This document shows, piece after piece, positions 1-12,627 of a stretch of DNA of 64,000 nucleotides. The stretch lies in contig CATNEN010000032.1 in NCBI GenBank assembly GCA_950097015.1, positions 2,518,501 through 2,582,500 on the forward strand, written 5' to 3'. Source of the stretch: Macrostomum hystrix (Eukaryota > Platyhelminthes > Macrostomidae). The notes below the pieces were generated by a model, which worked only from the letters and a program-made list of their open reading frames with translations, made no database searches and was not told where the DNA came from. A program made the position numbers and the translations under genes. Within the stretch, counting starts at the first letter, position 1, and each line of letters opens with the position of its first letter.

Positions 1-1081
1 TTGGAGGCGATAAAATGACCTTATGGAGGCCTGAAATGCCTCTAGATTGGAGGCGATAAAATTGACCTTATGGAGGCCTGAAATGCCTCTAGATTGGAGG
101 CGATAAAATGACCTTATGGAGGCCTGAAATGCCTCTAGATTGGAGGCGATAAAATGACCTTATGGAGGCCTGAGACGCCTCTAGATTGGAGGCGATAAAG
201 TGACCTTATGGAGGCCTGAGACGCCTCTAGATTGCAGGCGATAAAGTGACCTTATGGAGGCCTGAGATGCCTCTAGATTGCAGGCGATAAAGTGACCTTA
301 TGGAGGCCTGAGATGCCTCTAGATTGGAGGCGATAAAATGACCTTATGGAGGCCTGAGATGCCTCTAGATTGGAGGCGATAAAATGACCTTATGGAGGCC
401 TGAGATGCCTCTAGATTGGAGGCGATAAAGTGGCCTTATGGTGGCCTGAGATGCCTCTAGATTGGAGGCGATAAAATGACCTTATGGTGGCCTGAGATGC
501 CTCTAGATTGGAGACGATAAAATGACCTTATGGTGGCCTGAGATGCCTCTAGAATGGAGACGATAAAATGACCTTATGGAGGCCTGAGATGCCTCTAGAT
601 TGGAGACGATAAAATGACCTTATGGAGGGCCTGAAATGCCTCTAGATTGGAGGCGATAAAATGACTTTATGGAGGCCTCAGATGCCTCTAGATTGGAGGC
701 GATAAAATGACCTTATGGAGGCCTGAAATGCCTCTAGATTAGAGGCGATAAAATGACCTTATGGAGGCCTGAAATGCCTCTAGATTCGAGGCGATAAAAG
801 GACCTTATGGAGGCCTGAGATGCCTCTAGATTGGAGACGATAAAATGACCTTATGGAGGCCTGAGATGCCTCTAGATTGGAGGCGATCAAATGACCTTAT
901 GGAGGCCTGAGATGCCTCTAGATTGGAGGCGATAAAAGGACTTTATGGAGGCGTGAGATGCCTCTAGATTGGGGACGATAAAATGATGGCCTGAGACCTT
1001 ATGACCTTATGGTGGCCTGAGATGCCTCTAGAATGGAGACGATAAAATGACCTTATGGAGGCCTGAGATGCCTCTAGATTG
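1..1081. repeat. Minisatellite, 46 bp unit, ~23 copies
   Basis: Head-to-tail copies of a 46 bp unit running off the left edge of the window. Each unit carries GGAGGCGATAAAATGACC and ends in the 6 bp palindrome TCTAGA. Copies differ by point changes (GAAATGCC, GAGATGCC, GAGACGCC), and one irregular copy near 975-1020 has an internal duplication of GACCTTATG. No coding signal. Confidence 0.97.
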
Positions 1082-1921
1082 AAGGCCACGAAGGATTCTC
1101 CTGGTTGGATGCCTTAATCCCAAAAGTGCATTTGCCATTCTTGGGTAATGTAAGTGCATATTACAAATCAACCTTTTTGAGTCACTGCTCTCAAGTTTTG
1201 TTGTTAAGAGGGTGCCCGCAGATTCATCTATCCTGCGATCCTGCGGGTTCCTCATAAGCTCCTTTATTGGCTTGAATAGACAAAATAGTAATGTAAAATG
1301 CGGGAGCTGTATAGAGTTTATCGTATTTTAATTCTGGGATGTCACTGTGCATAGAAGATCCCACGCTTATATTGTATTACCTAATCAGCATAACTACACG
1401 CAATCTACTGTATAAGGCTCGTTATCAAAGTGAGTCACTCCCCCACTTGTTACCAGCGGCCTGTCCAAATCTGAACCGGTTCTGCACTCGTGCACTTTGC
1501 AGTTGAGATTTCCTTTGTCGGCTAAAATTTACACCGCGATGCTCTATAAGCTGTTCCATTATTCATTTGATAAATTTGATCCTACTTTAGTTTGCATAGT
1601 GCACAAGGCGGAAACACGAGTGGACGCCAAATGCGCTACTTCCCCAGTTAGGAAGAATTCTGGCTGAGTTTGGGATGCTGGGTCGCTACGGCCCCTGATT
1701 CACGGGAGAAATGCGAAACTAAGAGTGTGATTGTGATTAATGCATTTTCCTAGGACAAACGCAGACACCAGATACGCCTTGCCTTACATGGGAAGTTGTT
1801 TAGATTGATCTTTAATTTGAGAATTTCTTTTGAAATAAAGACATGCTACTCATCTCGTAACATTAGTATAATTTTTACAAGAGGTACAAGATCTCTGTGA
1901 CACAAAGGACCAATCCAGAAG
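1082..1921. other. Unique sequence, no gene recognised
   Basis: Non-repetitive spacer between two minisatellites. I see no open frame with family resemblance, no RNA gene and no clear regulatory signal. Confidence 0.6.
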
Positions 1922-2737
1922 AGACGTCGAATCCTTCTCGGTGTCACGAACTATCACACTAAATAGACGTCGAATCCTTCTCGGTGTCACGAACTATCAC
2001 ACTAAATAGACGTCGAATCCTTCTCGGTGTCACGAACTATCACACTAAATAGACGTCGAATCATTCTCGGTGTCACGAACTATCACACTAAATAGACGTC
2101 GAATCCTTCTCGGTGTCACGAACTATCACACTAAATAGACGTCGAATCCTTCTCGGTGTCACGAACTATCACACTAAATAGACGTCGAATCCTTCTCGGT
2201 GTCACAAACTCTAACACAGTAAATAGACTTCGAATCATTCTCGGTGTCACAAACTCTAACACAGTAAATAGACTTCGAATCATTCTCGGTGTCACGAACT
2301 ATCACACTAAATAGACGTCGAATCCTTCTCGGTGTCACAAACTCTAACACAGTAAATAGACTTCGAATCATTCTCGGTGTCACAAACTCTAACACAGTAA
2401 ATAGACTTCGAATCATTCTCGGTGTCACGAACTATCACACTAAATAGACGTCGAATCCTTCTCGGTGTCACAAACTCTAACACAGTAAATAGACTTCGAA
2501 TCATTCTCGGTGTCACAAACTCTAACACAGTAAATAGACTTCGAATCATTCTCGGTGTCACGAACTATCACACTAAATAGACGTCGAATCCTTCTCGGTG
2601 TCACGAACTATCACACTAAATAGACGTCGAATCATTCTCGGTGTCACGAACTATCACACTAAATAGACGTCGGATCCTTCTCGGTGTCACGAACTATCAC
2701 ACTAAATAGACGTCGAATCATTCTCGGTGTCACGAAG
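1922..2737. repeat. Minisatellite, 43/45 bp units with a 133 bp higher-order pattern
   Basis: About 18 copies of two related monomers: A (43 bp, contains GACGTCGAATCCTTCTCGG) and B (45 bp, contains GACTTCGAATCATTCTCGG and AACTCTAACACAG). In the middle the order A-B-B repeats, giving a 133 bp period (43+45+45). An identical minus-strand open frame recurs exactly 133 bp apart (2174 and 2307), which shows the blocks are recent copies. These frames are repeat by-products. Confidence 0.95.
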
Positions 2738-5700
2738 TATATCTTGAGGATACATCAGATCCTTCACGGGTCTCAATCGGATTTGCAGCTTTAGAAGTAC
2801 ATCTATAGGGCGTTGCCCATGGAGTTTTTCGCCAGATTTTCTAGTGTCTCGATTCTTTCAGTGATTTTTTACACAATGATGGAACATTAAAGGTTACAGA
2901 CACCTTGGTAATCAATGCTTTCCCATAGTACATTTTCCCCTAGCTGCTCAGTGTCGACTGAGTGAGTGGGATTGACGCATTTCTCACGGGCACGCCCCTG
3001 ACGGTGCCTTGAGATGACGGGTTAAAGAGCTTGCGCGGAGCACAAACGGATTAGATGACACATTTTCTAGTAAGCATTTGCTTGGGTAAGTGTGCTCAAA
3101 ATCCTACACTATCTTTACTTGAAGAATGCAGGATTCTGCGCTGTCACTCTCTCGCTATTGCTCTTGTGGCTGCTTGCGCAAAGGTGCAAAAAGGCCCTCA
3201 TAAAAAGCCAATGTTCGAATGTGCACCGAACCAGAAAGGAATGCGTCACATGAAAGCTCGGATTGCAATTGAAATTGTGACCTTCGGTCTAGTGAGAAAG
3301 ATATAGAGATTGATAAGACTTTGACTAGCGGAAATTAAGCTGGCATTATTAGCACTTGTTGAGAATTCGGAGCTAACTTGCAGTTTCTGCATGCACCGGG
3401 CCAAAGTCCGTATACACTTACTTTAATTTGGCTCTGAGCTCATTACAAACAGTTTCACATCACTGAAAGTTCTAAAACTTCAGTTATCTGTCTTATTTTG
3501 CAATTAATTGCTCTGGATACAGGCTATAGCTGGGCTGTGTAAGTTGGATTTGAGCACGACAAGCGAACACGAGCACGCATCGATTTCTCTGCAAAAACGG
3601 GACATTGCGAGCCAGCCAGGCAGTTTGCCAGGCCAGGCAAGCTAATAGTGCAAGGCCAAGCAGACTTGGCACCAATTTCCAGCCACTCTCCTTCCCTAGA
3701 AGTGGGATCCCGCCAAGGGGAACTCATACTGCCTGAGTCTACTCAAAGAGTGAGTGATGACGGAAGGGCAGCTGGGTGACTCACTATGGGAGAAGGGTCT
3801 GTGTGAACTCAACCCATTCCAGTCACAGTTGCCTGGGCTGCACTTGTCCAGGACGAGGGGGGTAGAGAAGAGCGAGTGAGATGGGAACAGTCCTATAGTT
3901 GTCAAGGGCAACGGGGAGAAATATCTGTTGAAAGCCAGTCCATCCTACGCCAATCCGGCTTAAACTTCCTCTCCCCCATTTCTGCCGGCCAGCGGTTGCT
4001 ATGACAGTGTTTGGGAAGATTATAGTAGACGGGCTGGAGAGGAGGAATAGGAAGCTGAGCAGATCGATGACGCGCTAGTGGGGAGAATGAGGATGAGGAG
4101 ATTGGGGATGGCAGACAGAGGTCGGAGTTGGGCCGGTGCAAGGGGACATGGGCTCCTATCCAAATACACTTTTCCCCTCAGCTTTCCGTTTCCTGCTCTC
4201 CGAGCGTTCCCACGCGACCGTCACCGGCAAGAATCTCCCGCACTAAATTTATCGCTAGCGAGCGCGTCATCGAGTGCCATTTTTCCTGTTGGCTTACGAG
4301 CTGGGATATTTTTCAAACCTCAATTGCCCACACACGCCAGAAAAAAACACGGATAGGGAGGAGCGGAGAGGCAGGAAATGAGGTTGGCCAGCAAGCTCAC
4401 TGCAAAAAATAAAGATCTCCCGTAAAAAAACTCCCAAAATATCCCTCCGACCTCTTGGCGTCCCAAGAAAGAATAAAAAAGTCTTGGCAAACAGGCTTGT
4501 TGGCGCGGAGCCAATGCCTGTCGCGGGGTGCCGCAGCAGCTGTTGCTGTGCGAGCTATGACACACTGGCAGCTAACGCCTCCGCATTTCCAGTACCTCTG
4601 GCCCATAGGTAATCTATAGGTAGCATCTACGTAGTTGTAAACACACTAAATCATTACTGCATATGTTGGCTTCCATATTGCTCAGAGCTTTGACAGCACC
4701 GCTGTCAATTGGCAGCACCAGCAGCACAAAACATGTTGCTTTCTGAATTCTTTAGTTCTGGTATACAGCCAACCTTGTTTGTCATTCACATTCACACGTA
4801 CTTAGTATGTCGATAATGTACAGAATTAGCAAAATCAAGTTTTATGCATGAAAAAAGCCAAAGACGGAAGTGAAAGTTATTATTTTTTTTGTTAATTTTT
4901 TCGACTGCCTTTAGTCCAGTAAAGTCATTTATTTACAATGCACCTGCGGAGCAGAGGGCGCGGAGTCTATACACTCTCATTGTATTGTTTCAATTAATTA
5001 CTTTTAGCAGCAACAAAATACTTGACAACAACAATAAAGCACAACGATTAGGCAAAACAAAGAAGCAGGTAGACATTGGGATTCAATCCCATTGAGGAGA
5101 GGCATTCTTCTTTAGTAGTAAATTTCTGATTGACAAGTTAATTACACAAGACAAGCATTTCAGTAGGAGCAATCTGCAGCTTTTTGGCAGTACAGTAACA
5201 GATATAATAGAATTGCATAGTCATAAATAAGCTGACGAAGGAGGGGGGCTAATTGTTCAATATTGACAGCGGACCAGTAAAAGAAGAAGCTCACGTAAAA
5301 CAAAAAAAAGAAGCAGAATTCAGCGAAACTTAAAACAAGATTAAAAAGCAAACAAATTGAAAGCGAGTTGTCGCACTGTTTTCAGAGGTCTGGTCAGAAT
5401 TGATCTGAGCGCCGCGTATTTGAGGTGATTATCGTGATAGCACAGCGGAATAGAATAATGGAATCGCACAGAGTCCAAGGTGGGGCAGTTGAGAAATGCA
5501 GGCAGCTCTTGACCGCGAGGCTGTCTGCACAACGGGAAATGCTTTTCGTCGGACAGCCAGGGGTCACAGAGTGGGGCACAACGGGGGAATGGGGAAGCAA
5601 GTCTAAATTATCGTCTTCAGAAGCTGCGACAAGCGGCATGAGCGGTTAATTAATCTGAATTGAGTTAAACATTTTCAGTTGCACTGTACACGAGACACAC

Positions 5701-5908
5701 AGGCGGGGGACAACAGAAGGTCAGGGGGGCATTGCATTGGATTGCGCATGACAACGGACAAGATCAATTAAATAAATCAAATCGGACATTAAAATCCAAG
5801 TTTAAGTTAAAGTACAGATGAAGTAATTGGCTCTATGCCAAAGATGCAGCGCTGTCTGCGCTGCCGCATGCATCCCACTGATTGATAGATTGATCGTTGG
5901 ACAATTGC
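2738..5908. other. Intergenic sequence downstream of the PIM-like kinase
   Basis: About 3.2 kb of mostly unique sequence. Short open frames exist on both strands (for example 3055-3306 plus, which does start with ATG) but none resembles a known family and none has convincing splice context. The right end should contain the 3' UTR of the minus-strand kinase gene. A minus-strand AATAAA lies at about 4928-4933, nearly 1 kb past the stop, so I do not assign a polyadenylation site. Confidence 0.5.
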
Positions 5909-8900
5909 CTACATGCGGCCCGCGGTGGCAGTGATTGGGCCCAGGGCGAAGCGAACCGCGCCACCGTTGTAGCCTGAGTCGGGCGGGCTGAGCCGAAAAC
6001 TCGCCGAAGATGACGACGAAGACGAAGAGGAAGCTGTTGAAGAGGCTTCGAAGTCTTCCAGGGAGTCGCAGGAGCTGGCGATGGAGAAGCTGGCCGCAGT
6101 GGTTGGCGCTGCGACGGCGGCGGCAATTGGCGTGGTTTGAGGCGCGGCCGCGCTGGTGAACCAGGGGTGGCGCAGCATCTGCTCGACGGTTGGCCGCCTG
6201 GCTGCGTCCAGCTGCAGGCAGGACATGATGAGGTGGCGACAGTCGTCGCTGACTTGCCGGCAGAAGAACGGCTCGCACTTGCAGATCTGATCGTCGCGCT
6301 CAAACGGAATGTCGCCGCAGACCATGTCAAACAGCAGGATACCCAGGGACCAGACCTCGGCCTTCTTGCCGTTGTACCGGTGCCAGCGGATCCACTCCGG
6401 CGGGCTGTACACTCGGGTGCCTGCGGATTCAAAGGCGATGAGTGTAAATGAAGGTCGGAGTCAGTTGCACTGCAGCCCACAGCTATTTACACACGGAGCA
6501 AGCATTCTAAATAAAGCTATTAAGCAAATAGAGGACTCAGCGGGTGTTTGAGATTCGCTATCCCAGTGAGACAATGGCCCGGGGGTGTGGACAGCGGGAG
6601 GCGCACTTTCTGGATCCGGTCGGAGCAGGCCGGTGGCACTCAGCATGGGAAGAGAAAAAGCAAAGCGTGTCCCGCTGCGTTGGTCCGACATTTCAAATCT
6701 TCTCTTCGGTGTTTTATGCCTATCCCGGCAGAAAGGTATTTCGTCCATTCCATTTTATTGCGGCATGGTCGGCAGTCTGCACGCCAAAAGTGCGATAGTA
6801 CGAGCCAGTAAAGCCATGTGCCGCGGCATTGCTGAATTAAAAGCCAAATCCGAAATGCATTCGTTTCCCCTCGGTTCTCCCTACGTATATTGCTCGCAGC
6901 TAACTTTAGAAGGCCACGGCAGCAGGTTTGGGGAACGTATAGCAGCGTGTGTGCAAAATCCATTTGCACTGCACTGTAGGGATTTTGTTGTCTGTATCGT
7001 AGCAATGGCTTCAAAATAACACGGGCCCCGCCCCAGTGATTCCGTAGAGGTAGAGCTCTCTCCCTCCTACCCTGCAGGAAGCGAAGGAATGCGTGGGCCG
7101 GCAAGTAGACGCCAGCCAAAACTGGCGGGGTGGTCTGCGTGAGGAATTGGGGTCGGGAAAGGGAAGGAACATTGGCGGTGCTTCTGGGCGTGGGAGTTGG
7201 GTGGGTGGGTCTCGTTGGTAGGTGGGCGCCAGCCGGCCGGCAAAATTCTCTCTCCTATTCCAATTCTAAGCGAGGCCCCACCAATTTATACTATTTACCC
7301 CAACAATCCTAAAAATAAAGCGAACATTTGGCGGCCACGGGTATAAAATAACCCCCCTCTCGGCCTCTCTCCCTTATCGCGCAGTCATCCCGCGCCTCTA
7401 TTTTTCTACCCCCCTCACCCCACTCCCTCCCTATTGTGCGTATAAAAGGCCAGGGGGTTGTGGGGTTGATGAACTGACGACCGCCACCCCAGCCCCGATG
7501 GAGAAGGGGGGCGAGAGGACCGGCTGAGTGGGTGGGTTGGGGTTGCAAAATAGCTGAGTCAGCACTAAGCCAGTTCGGGCACACACACAGACGCATTTAC
7601 TCGCAGTTCTCAGTTCTACGTGTCTGTAATAGCAGAAGGCTAGGACTCACCCACACACCCCACACTCTGAGGACAGGGAGAGGACACCGAATGCAATTAA
7701 GTGTCAGGGGGAACTTGAGAAATAAAAATGCTCACGGGGCTCGGCTCAGAAAAATAAGTAAGACAGCCAGCCACCCCCTCATTGCTTCGAACAAACCAAT
7801 TTTCTCAGCTGTGAGAATGCATTCCATTGAACCGGCGTTTGCTTACGCCCAAGAAAATTTTTGAGACTAAAAAAAGAATCTCAGGAAACACGCGTTCACA
7901 CCCACGCGTGGAGCATTGGCGCGCAGACTATTTGCTTTTAGTGAGGTACAAAAAGGAAAAGGAAAGAGAGAGAGAGTACTCAACACGTGAAATAGAAGGC
8001 TAATGCAGGCATTTTCTTTGCGAAAGCAGACCCGAGAGGGGTACTTAGTGCGTACGTACGATTGCACTAAACAAGAGCGGTAGAGTTGGTTGTGTTTGCC
8101 GGATAGAGGAAATCTTTCACTTGAAATCGATAATTTCTTTTCCAAATTTTTAGCCGAAAATTGATTGATTGCTAACATATTTTCTAGAGGAATATTTCCA
8201 GACTTTTCCCAGTAGCAAGGTCCACTTTGCAGGCGTAACGCCTACGCTGACACATATTTGCTTGGAGCTAAAGATCTTCTACAGCTAAAATCCCAATAAT
8301 TGATCCAGCCAATTTAGGCGGTATAAAAACTTGATGTTAAGTCCTTCTAGTTTTCTGTAGACTCTATAAAACAAGGACAGGACGAGGCCCAGACGAACTT
8401 TTATCATCGGTGTCTCAATTCGTGTCCTCGAATGCGTTTCCTTTCGCATTGTTGGCTAGTTAGGAGAGCAAAATTTTAAATATGTTGCCTAGAAATCTAG
8501 AATTGGATTGCGCACTAAACAAAATCATGAAACTGGCTGACTGGGCCAGACGCCACAGGAAATGTGACCCAGACGGGGACGGTCCAGAAGCCTAGCTAGA
8601 CTTCCTTGCTCCACCAAAGGGCCGGCAACAGCTACGCCCTGTTGCTAGCAGTAGGCCCACATTTCAGACAGCTGAGCAACATAGCTTGGCTGACTTCTCG
8701 GATATTATAGCTTTAACTATTAAATCAGAAACCTATTTATAACTTATTCGGGTTAAAACAATCTTTCTGGCTTCCTCGGTGACCCAGTCTAGAGTCAGAC
8801 TGTCGTCTACTGCTAGGCTGACCAGTTTACAGTGTCCAGACATTTAGTATTGTATTGAGAAATCCGATCCAAATAGGAAATGCATCACTACTTTAACTAT

Positions 8901-10455
8901 GCTTATTATTATGCTTATGTTAATTACAAAGCTAGCCAGACAGTAGACTAGACTGAATTTTATTCGAATATTATTTTTCATTTCCTTTTAGGCACAGTCT
9001 TACCCCTACTGGGGGCTTCGTCATGTGTGTTACGCAATCGTCACCACAGAATGAAAGAGAAGAAGCGATGGCCACAGATGGCCTCGGCCCGAGTGGGGGT
9101 GTGACGCCACAGCACGCCGGCCTTGCCTTAGGGGGTGGCGGGGCTTTCGAGGTGAAGCCTGCGATGATTCAATGAGGCCGGAGGGAGAGAGGCACGGGAG
9201 ACAGACAGAACACGGCCTGGGTGCATGGCCCGGTCAGGCCCTGACCTCACTAAAACTGGAATGGGGTTGGTTAGGCCCGGGATGACTGTCTGGGGAAGCG
9301 AACGCTTTCGAGAAGGATACCACGCACTCAATGCGTGCTTGATAAGGCCACGAGGAAAAGGGAAGAGAACGCTGAATGTACCGACTGTACACTAAACCTC
9401 CCCTCTCAGCCCGGCTTAAGCAGATAAAGACTAGATCTAAGAACAAAGACTTGTCCTGATCGGATTGGGGACATGACACCGAAGGGCGGCTAAGGTTTCC
9501 GTAAAAACAAAGACACATGATTAACTGCTCAGTGCTCACCATCGAAATCGGTGTAGTCGGTTTCCTTCAGAAACGCGCCCGAGCCGAAATCAATCAGATG
9601 AATAGATCCGTCACCAAGGTTAACTAGCAGATTCTCATCCTTGATGTCGCGATGCAGGATGCCAGCCTGGTGGCAGGCCAGCAGGGTCTCCAGCAGCTGC
9701 TTCATAAAAGACTTGGCCTCAAACTCCTGCAGAAACTTCTTCTGGGAGATGTAGTCAAACAAATCCAGGGAGTGCTTGATCTTGCGCATCACAATCACCC
9801 ACTCGTTTGGTCCCTCATAGTAGGCGATGGGCTGCACAATGCCGCTGATGTTCTTGCACTTCTGCAGCAGAACAATCTCCACTGGCAGCTTCTGGCCGTT
9901 GGGCTGTATTGTTTTAAGATAATGTTTCTTTGGTGAAGACACGGACAATCAATAATAAAGTGAACAGTGCCTGCGACTGTGTCTATTTACGAACTGCACA
10001 TAAATACGGACGAAGATTTGCTTACCAGCTTATGCCAGCAGAACTGGGACATCTTGTCCTTCTGAATGACTTTGACGGCTGTCTCCAGATTGTCCCGCAG
10101 GCGCAGGCCCTCGTACACTTTGCCAAAGCCGCCGCTGCCCAGCTCCTTGCCAAGGCGGTATTCACGGCGGAAATCCTCCAACGGTTGGCACGACGGGTAG
10201 GAATCGCATTGCTGTCGAACTTCGCCTTTAGAAACAAAATCAAGAGGGTAATATAAAAAATAAGGAGTGTTCAATTCAAAGTTTAGCTTCGACGAGAATG
10301 CCTTCATGTCTGCTTGCAATCAGCATCTCGAACTCACTAACTCGCTTTTGACTTTAGTTAGTTTTGTACCAGTCAAAATGCAAGGAGCCTGACTTACCGG
10401 AGACGGCAATCCGCTGAGGCAGTGTTGCTTGTAGAAAAATATTCAACCTGTCCAT
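5909..10455 (-). CDS. PIM-family serine/threonine protein kinase, four exons
   Basis: Joining 10455-10398, 10225-10026, 9903-9540 and 6420-5909 gives an unbroken 377 aa protein; all junctions are GT-AG and in phase. Residues 49-54 are the Gly loop GSGGFG, Lys71 is the ATP-anchoring lysine, Glu95 the helix C glutamate, Asp172 lies in HRDIKDEN, and Asp191 in DFGSGA. The stretch YTDFDG-TRVYSPPEW in the activation segment and GILLFDMVCGDIPFE are hallmarks of PIM kinases, which have a constitutively ordered activation loop and act in cytosol and nucleus on survival and growth substrates. The start is the first in-frame ATG of exon 1; the resulting N-terminus has a PIM-like length. The C-terminal tail (about 297-377) is Ser/Ala-rich and low in complexity, longer than in vertebrate PIM1. 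The hinge (about 125-131, MRKIKHS) lacks the proline-rich ERPEP hinge of vertebrate PIMs. Intron 3 is 3.1 kb (6421-9539) and, unlike the FOXRED1 introns, holds no large tandem array. Family assignment is very secure; orthology to a particular PIM is not. Confidence 0.93.
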
Positions 10456-11326
10456 TTCAGCTTAAAGCTTGAGAATTCACAAGCAAAGAATTTATTTTAA
10501 GTAAGGAAAAATCGGCTCCCCCACAGCGTTTAGCTTTCGGGTAACAAAATGGCCAGACGACACGAATAAGTGAGGGCACGAACACTCACAGAGTTTATAT
10601 GCTTACGAACACGTCGCTATTGGTAGCGCCGTGTGGCCCCCCCACGGGACCACCCACCCCATCCTGACTTGCGCACGTTTTCGGTTTGGTATTCTTGCAC
10701 GAAAGTTGTACAGTGAAGTAGTTATAAAAAATATTTATTAAGCAGACAAATTAGAAAATAAAAGCATTAGTTTATTTTGAAAATAGAAAATCAATGATTA
10801 ATCGAATATATTAGCTCTTCCTTCCCATTTTTCCTGGCAATAGATCCTCAGAAATTGGATCTACTTTGTACATCTATTTTAATGGGGGGTGACACACTGA
10901 AGCAGTGCCCATATAGCGGAGCGGGCTAAATTTGGAATGGGTATTCCATTTACTGACACATTGAAGTAGACTGAGACCCAAAAATAGTATCACTGGTCCC
11001 GCGGATTCTCCGCGTAGAAGGATGGAGGAAGATAAAGGTTTTCAAGGATGTTGCAGGCAAAATTAAAATAAATTTGCGCTTTTATTCTAGGCTTACGAGG
11101 ATGCTATTTCCGGACCGAAATTCATTCCCGATCCACTATAATAGACAGAGTAAGGGGAATGAAGGTCAGAATTTTAACCTAGATCTAAAGCTTTGATGTA
11201 TTGTTTACTTTGAAGATTTCCTTATTAAATTGCACATTTCCTGCCTTGATTCCACAGATAACGATAAGAGATAAATTCGGATACGGATTAGTCTTCAGCG
11301 ACTATTTCGAAGTTAAGAAACTATAC
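10456..11326. other. Upstream region of the PIM-like gene
   Basis: Unique sequence 5' of the kinase gene. No other gene is seen; promoter elements would be expected here, but apart from a weak TATA-like motif none can be assigned. Confidence 0.45.
10593..10599 (-). promoter_or_regulatory. Possible TATA box of the PIM-like gene
   Basis: The minus strand reads TATAAAC about 140 bp upstream of the PIM-like start codon. Position is compatible with a core promoter with a short 5' UTR, but the match is common by chance and no initiator is evident. Confidence 0.25.
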
Positions 11327-11853
11327 ATATAGCTTTTGCCATTCAATCTCAGTGTTTTTTCATTCATACTCAGCCCCCATAGAATTAATCCAGCCAGTTG
11401 GCGCCGTTTGGCCCATAGACTATTGTTCTGTGCCATTCAATCTCGGGTTTTGTCATTCAAACTCAGGCTTTAATGGTAGATTTATGCTAGGCTTCCGAGT
11501 GCGTAAATAGTCTTTGCACGAGTGCGCGCAGCGCACGAGTGCCATAGACTATTTACGCACTAGGAAGCCTAGCATAAGTGCATTGATTTATGACCAAGTG
11601 TGTGTGCGCAAGACCAGCTCCTTCGGCCCATAGACAATACCCGTCTGGGATTTACTGCATAGTAGCTCAGAAGAGGGATGGCACGGAGATCAAGTGGAGT
11701 ATCATTTACCGCACAGTTGCGGAATTTACTGCACACTTCAATCTATTTCTTTGATGGTCTTTGGGCCATAAACTATACACGAGCTTGAGACGTTTACGCA
11801 CACTTGGTTATATGTCAATGACAAAACACTGAGATTGAATGGCAAAAGCTATA
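11327..11853. mobile_element. Foldback (terminal-inverted-repeat) element, about 0.53 kb
   Basis: The ends are inverted copies of each other: AGCTTTTGCCATTCAATCTC at the left (11331 onward) is matched in reverse complement at 11815-11853, about 38 bp with one mismatch. A second, inner inverted repeat forms a hairpin at 11482-11577 (TTATGCTAGGCTTCC against GGAAGCCTAGCATAA, with the internal GTGCGTAAATAGTCT also paired). A partial extra copy of the terminal motif lies at about 11432-11468. There is no coding capacity, so this resembles a non-autonomous foldback or MITE-like element. I could not identify a target-site duplication. Confidence 0.6.
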
Positions 11854-12627
11854 CTAGGCATAGCTACGATTGCTAACAATGAATTTCAATACAAGGAATG
11901 AAAGCAAAAATACGTAGTACAAAACGTTCACTTCCAATAAATAGTATGCGGAAAAATATACTTGTAATCTAAATCTTGTAATAAAATGAAAATGTAAACT
12001 TCAAGAAGACTTCTCTATTAGCGGAGGGAATATTTCGGAGCTAATTTAGTTTTTTATTTTTTTCTGAAATTTACTAGCTCTCTGTTGAATTAGGTAATTA
12101 GCGAATTCGAGTTTTCACTAAGGAGAGATTAAGCGGAACACGAGCAGGGAAGTTGCAACTGAGGCAAAATGTGCTGACAGTCTTCAGATAGGAGAAAGAA
12201 GGTTAGGCCCTTGGGTCAGGCCAGGCAAGACCGCGGGGTCGTGTCCTCGGTCGGAGTTATGTAACGCCCTCTCCCTCAGTCGGATCCCAATCCCAAACTC
12301 CCAGACGCGCGCACACTCACCCCCCGTCCCAAAAAGCAATTCCCTTCAATCTTTCGCCCTCAGTTGGCCTCTCAAGCTATAGATGAGCTTCCTCTGATGC
12401 TCAAGAGTAGGTTACTGACTTCCTCAATCCCAGCTTCACTGCCTGTCAATAGCCGAATTAGAGCAAATATTCTCAGAGGTTTGGCGCAGACTCTCAGACA
12501 CATCAGGAGATTGAATCTAAAAGCTGCCCAAATTGTGTGTTATTTGTGTGTCTAGGCCCCCCTAACTTCTTTCCATGAGCTAGTTTGCGGAATAAATGGA
12601 AAATTTATAACTAAATAATTACGATGG
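11854..12627. other. Unique sequence, no gene recognised
   Basis: Spacer between the foldback element and the purine-rich array. Short open frames such as 12364-12555 (plus) show no family resemblance. Confidence 0.5.

Noticed and set aside
1-2737. CRISPR-like appearance of regularly repeated sequence
   Set aside because: Units are contiguous with no unique spacers, and the genome is clearly animal.
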